Assembly: GCF_038148855.1 (NCBI RefSeq)
Contig: NZ_JBBVGR010000001.1
Span: forward strand, 372,001 to 436,000
Length of the DNA stretch: 64,000 bases
Reading direction: 5' to 3'
Source: Phycobacter sedimenti
GTDB taxonomy: Bacteria; Pseudomonadota; Alphaproteobacteria; Rhodobacterales; Rhodobacteraceae
The position numbers and the translations under genes were made by a program. The notes beneath the pieces were generated by a model. That model searched no databases. It saw only the letters and a list, made by a program, of their open reading frames with translations, and was not told the DNA's origin. This document shows, in pieces, positions 61,548 to 64,000 of this stretch. Every line of letters starts with the position of its first letter. The stretch's first letter is position 1.

Positions 61548-62246
61548 TCAGACCCGCCGCAGATCCGCCCAGACAGGCAGGTGGTCCGAGGCGATATGGG
61601 CCGGCTGCGCCCTGTGGGCCCCGGTGCGCACGGCCTCCAGACCGTCACTATGGGCAATCCGGTCCAGGGCGCCGAGGGGCCGAAGCGCCGGGAAACTGGG
61701 CACAGGCGGCAGAAAGCGCATCATCGGGGCCAGCCGGTCCAGAACCGAGCTGCGCGACCAGTCGTTGAAATCCCCGCCCCAGACCGCCGGCATATCGCTC
61801 CATGCCTCCATATGCTGGGCAAGGTGCAGAACCTGAGCGCGCCGCGCCCGGCCGGTCAGCCCCAGATGGGCCCCCACCACACGCAAGGGCCCGATCGGGG
61901 TATCAAAGGCCGCCCAGACTGCGCCGCGCGGCTCCAGCCCTGGCAGATCGATGTGGCCCTTGTCACGCAAGGCAATGCCCTGCCCCTTCCAGATCACCGC
62001 ATTGCCGTGCCAGCCAAGCGATCCGGCACCGCCCAGATCCACATCCTGCCAGCCCGCCTCGTTCAGCACGAAATGCGGCAGCGCCGCCGGGCGGGGTGGC
62101 AGGCGCTTGTCCGCCTCCTGCAGCAACACGATGCGCGCGCCGATGTCCTCAAGGACGTTCAGGATGCGTCGCGGCTGTCGGCGCAGGTCCAGGCCGATGC
62201 ATTTCTGAATGTTGTAGCTGGCAACGCGCAGGGTGGTTTCGGGCAT
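61548..62246 (-). CDS. endonuclease/exonuclease/phosphatase (EEP) family protein
   Basis: A 232-residue member of the EEP fold: SYNIQKCIGLD, the metal residue in VLLQEADKR, GAHLGL, WGGDFNDWS and ASDHLPVWADL. It may cleave nucleic acid or a phosphodiester in the cytoplasm, as there is no signal peptide. Substrate unknown. It converges with the helicase and diverges from the second EamA transporter. Confidence 0.9.
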   Translation of the reverse strand: MPETTLRVASYNIQKCIGLDLRRQPRRILNVLEDIGARIVLLQEADKRLPPRPAALPHFVLNEAGWQDVDLGGAGSLGWHGNAVIWKGQGIALRDKGHIDLPGLEPRGAVWAAFDTPIGPLRVVGAHLGLTGRARRAQVLHLAQHMEAWSDMPAVWGGDFNDWSRSSVLDRLAPMMRFLPPVPSFPALRPLGALDRIAHSDGLEAVRTGAHRAQPAHIASDHLPVWADLRRV

Positions 62247-62383
62247 GCAGGCTCCTTTCCACGCCAGTTTTCATCGCCTTGCCAGGCTCTGCAAGACAAG
62301 AACGGAGAGGGTCCCCGTCGGAAGGCGGATTTTGGCGAAAGGTCAGGCTTGACAGTCCCATACCGCTCGGCGCTGATGCGCCC

Positions 62384-63271
62384 ATGACAGAAAAGAGATC
62401 CATGGACGCCGCGGGCGCCCTCGCGCTTACGGGGTTTGCCGCCCTTCTGGGCTTCAACCAGGTGGTGATCAAGATCGCCAATGGCGGCTTTGGCCCGGTG
62501 TTTCAGGCCGGTTTGCGGTCGCTCATTGCGCTGGCGGTGATCCTGCTGTGGGTCTTGTTGCGCAAACCCAGACTCCGGCCAGATGGCGGCCTGCCAAAAG
62601 GTGCGCATTTTTGGGGTCTTGTGGTCGGCCTTCTGTTCACGGCCGAGTTCATCTGCCTGTTCTGGGCTTTGGACGTCTCATCCGTGTCGCGGGTGACGAT
62701 CATCTTCAACTCGATGCCGGTCTGGCTGGCGCTGGCCGCACATCTTTGGCTACCCGGAGAGCGGCTGACCGGCCCTCGCATCGCCGGGCTGGTTCTGGCC
62801 ATGGGCGGCGTGGTGCTGGCGGTGCTGGACCGGGACGCCAGCGGCGCATCGGCGCTGGGGGACATGCTGGCGCTGGCCTCGACCCTGTGCTGGGCGGGGA
62901 TTGCCTTCTGCGTGCGGGCAACGCCCTTGTCACAGGTGCCCGCCGTGACGCAGCTCGTTTACCAGTTGACGGTCTCAGCCGTCCTGCTGCTGGTGCTGTC
63001 GCCACTGTTCGGCCCGATGCTGCGCGCGCCGGAGGCGATCCATATCGCGGGCGTGCTGTTTCAGGCCATCGCCATTGCCAGCCTTGGATATCTTTTGTGG
63101 TTCTGGCTTTTCACCATCTACAAGGCTGGTTCGGTCGCCTCCTTCAGCTTCCTGTCACCCGTTCTGGCCGTGCTGATGGGCTGGCTGATCCTCGGCGAGA
63201 CGCTGACCTACGAGGTCTGGCTCGCGCTTGCGCTGGTGGCGGCAGGCGTCTTCCTGATCAACCGGCCTTAA
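62384..63271 (+). CDS. EamA-family (DMT superfamily) transporter, second
   Basis: A 295-residue protein with about ten membrane helices in two EamA repeats (ALTGFAALLGFNQVVIKIAN to start; LALASTLCWAGIAFCVRATP begins the second). It ends with FSFLSPVLAVLMGWLILGE, a hallmark of the family. It shares only the family layout with the transporter at 58302-59183, so this is not a recent duplicate. Substrate unknown. The ATG at 62384 is chosen; the frame is open far upstream on the antisense of the EEP gene. Confidence 0.92.
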   Translation: MTEKRSMDAAGALALTGFAALLGFNQVVIKIANGGFGPVFQAGLRSLIALAVILLWVLLRKPRLRPDGGLPKGAHFWGLVVGLLFTAEFICLFWALDVSSVSRVTIIFNSMPVWLALAAHLWLPGERLTGPRIAGLVLAMGGVVLAVLDRDASGASALGDMLALASTLCWAGIAFCVRATPLSQVPAVTQLVYQLTVSAVLLLVLSPLFGPMLRAPEAIHIAGVLFQAIAIASLGYLLWFWLFTIYKAGSVASFSFLSPVLAVLMGWLILGETLTYEVWLALALVAAGVFLINRP

Positions 63272-63337
63272 GCCCGCCAGCGGGTCCTCCCGCCCGTCAC
63301 GGCCGCATCAAAGATGCGTCCGTTCCCGTTGGGCATG

Positions 63338-63375
63338 GCGCCCCGACGGGGCGCGCGCCGTGCAGAGCACGGCGC
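63338..63375. repeat. GC-rich palindromic intergenic repeat, copy 3 (double hairpin)
   Basis: GCGCCGTGC, the loop AGA and GCACGGCGC (63355-63375) are followed by CGGGCCCAAG, as in copy 1. A further hairpin GCGCCCCGACGGGGCGC (63338-63354) stands directly before it. The compensatory change (TGC/GCA instead of CGC/GCG) keeps the stem intact. It lies between the converging EamA and selO genes. Confidence 0.7.
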
Positions 63376-63437
63376 CGGGCCCAAGGGGGCGAGCGCCTCC
63401 GCCAGGAGGCCGATCCCGCGCGGGAGAACGCCCGCTT

Positions 63438-64000
63438 TCAGGTGCCACAGAAGGTTGCGGGAACCACTTCATCGGGACTGGGCGGGTTCTGCAGGTCCGC
63501 ATGCTCCGGCTGGTCCTCATAGGGTCGCGCCAAGACATCCATCAGCCGCTCAAACGGTGCCATATCGCCGCTGACCGCCGCCGCAATCATTTCTTCCATG
63601 CGGTGATTGCGCGGGATGAAGGCCGGGTTGACCTGCCGCATGAGGGTCTTGGGGTCTTCCTCGGCCTCAAGGCGCTGGCGCCAGCCATCCGCCCACCCGT
63701 CAAAAGCCTCGGGATCGATGAACTGATCGCGCGCGGTTTCGCCCGAAAGCGCCCGGAAGGTATTGGTGAAATCGGCCTGCCCCGCGGCCATGCGCTCCAG
63801 CAGGTCCTCGATCAGCGTCATGTCGCTGGTCTGCGGCGTCGCGATCCCGATCTTGGCGGCAAAGCGCGACAGCCACTCCCGCTCGATCACACCCGGCATG
63901 GCGTGCACGATCTCGGTCGCTTCCTCTACCGCCTCCTGCGGATCATCAAGCTGCTGGATCAGGGCCGTTGCCAACTGCGCCAGGTTCCACACGATGATCC
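63438..64000 (-). CDS. selO: protein adenylyltransferase SelO/YdiU (C-terminal part, runs off the right edge)
   Basis: The frame is open to base 64000, so only the last 187 residues are visible. They contain WNLAQLATALIQQLDDPQ, LEDLLERM-like helices, the NPAFIPRNHRMEEMIAAAV stretch and a terminal PATFCGT, which match the end of the SelO/YdiU pseudokinase family that AMPylates proteins under redox stress. The C-terminal cysteine of SelO is reported to form a disulfide in the family; here it is in FCGT. The catalytic part is outside the window. Confidence 0.88.
   Translation of the reverse strand, partial: IIVWNLAQLATALIQQLDDPQEAVEEATEIVHAMPGVIEREWLSRFAAKIGIATPQTSDMTLIEDLLERMAAGQADFTNTFRALSGETARDQFIDPEAFDGWADGWRQRLEAEEDPKTLMRQVNPAFIPRNHRMEEMIAAAVSGDMAPFERLMDVLARPYEDQPEHADLQNPPSPDEVVPATFCGT

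Noticed and set aside
61802..62383. Upstream extension of the second EamA transporter by about 190 residues
   Set aside because: The extension is antisense of the EEP-family gene, is Arg/Pro-rich and has no domain; the ATG at 62384 starts the first membrane helix region.

Overview
The window is about 60% GC and reads as chromosomal DNA of an alphaproteobacterium of the family Rhodobacteraceae, most likely the Roseobacter group (Ruegeria/Phaeobacter/Leisingera-like). The pointers are the lptF-lptG-lptD-surA-pdxA-ksgA block, a DUF4167 protein next to prmC-prfA, a Fur/Mur regulator, a fused malic enzyme/phosphotransacetylase, and the general style of the proteins. I found no IS element, prophage, integrase or CRISPR array. 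Species cannot be named from sequence reading alone.

Layout. 1-4.2 kb: a partial tyrosine-kinase-like exopolysaccharide (EPS) protein and an initiating sugar-phosphate transferase on the minus strand, an AraC-type regulator, and a degenerate 2-dehydro-3-deoxygalactonokinase-like protein. 4.3-12.9 kb: TIGR03084 protein, TetR, acyl-CoA dehydrogenase, an aminoglycoside-phosphotransferase-like protein, a Gly/His/Asp-rich low-complexity protein, a stand-alone EAL phosphodiesterase, an EnvZ-like kinase and an MBL-fold hydrolase. 13.0-13.6 kb: two identical tRNA-Asn(GTT) genes facing each other. 13.7-18.8 kb: a signalling island made of a hybrid histidine kinase whose HPt domain is cut by an in-frame TGA, a periplasmic molybdopterin-fold protein and a divergent NarL-type regulator, followed by a degenerate mannose-1-phosphate guanylyltransferase-like protein. 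18.9-27.1 kb: P450, TfoX C-terminal domain protein, ndk, MFS exporter, ABC-F ATPase with a MarC protein, aspartic protease and a SPOR protein. 27.3-32.0 kb: a pyrimidine-salvage operon on the minus strand (VOC/cupin, cdd, deoA, deoB, upp). 32.2-36.7 kb: maeB and a GGDEF-EAL protein. 36.8-46.5 kb: holC and pepA diverging from the LPS export/outer-membrane assembly operon lptF-lptG-lptD-surA-pdxA-ksgA. 46.5-50.8 kb: a truncated phosphotransferase, DUF4167, prmC-prfA and small envelope proteins. 50.9-56.8 kb: two tandem ureohydrolases and an M20 amidohydrolase, divergent from mazG, nucleoside hydrolase, GNAT and a small lipoprotein. 56.9-64 kb: enolase, two EamA transporters, Fur, a DEAD-box helicase, an EEP-family hydrolase and a partial selO.

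Most of the window is ordinary conserved chromosome. The points that stand out are: the nonsense codon inside the HPt domain of the hybrid kinase; three proteins in the first 19 kb whose nucleotide-binding signature is lost although the fold is recognisable; a GC-rich palindrome present three times, each time between converging genes; a shared TTANCGNTAA operator in front of eno and maeB; the mirrored tRNA-Asn pair with matching promoters; a VOC-cupin protein coupled to cytidine deaminase; and the Gly/His/Asp-rich protein, for which I have no family.

Gene starts were chosen from ribosome-binding sites and family similarity as remembered. No database search was possible, so family names rest on motif recognition.
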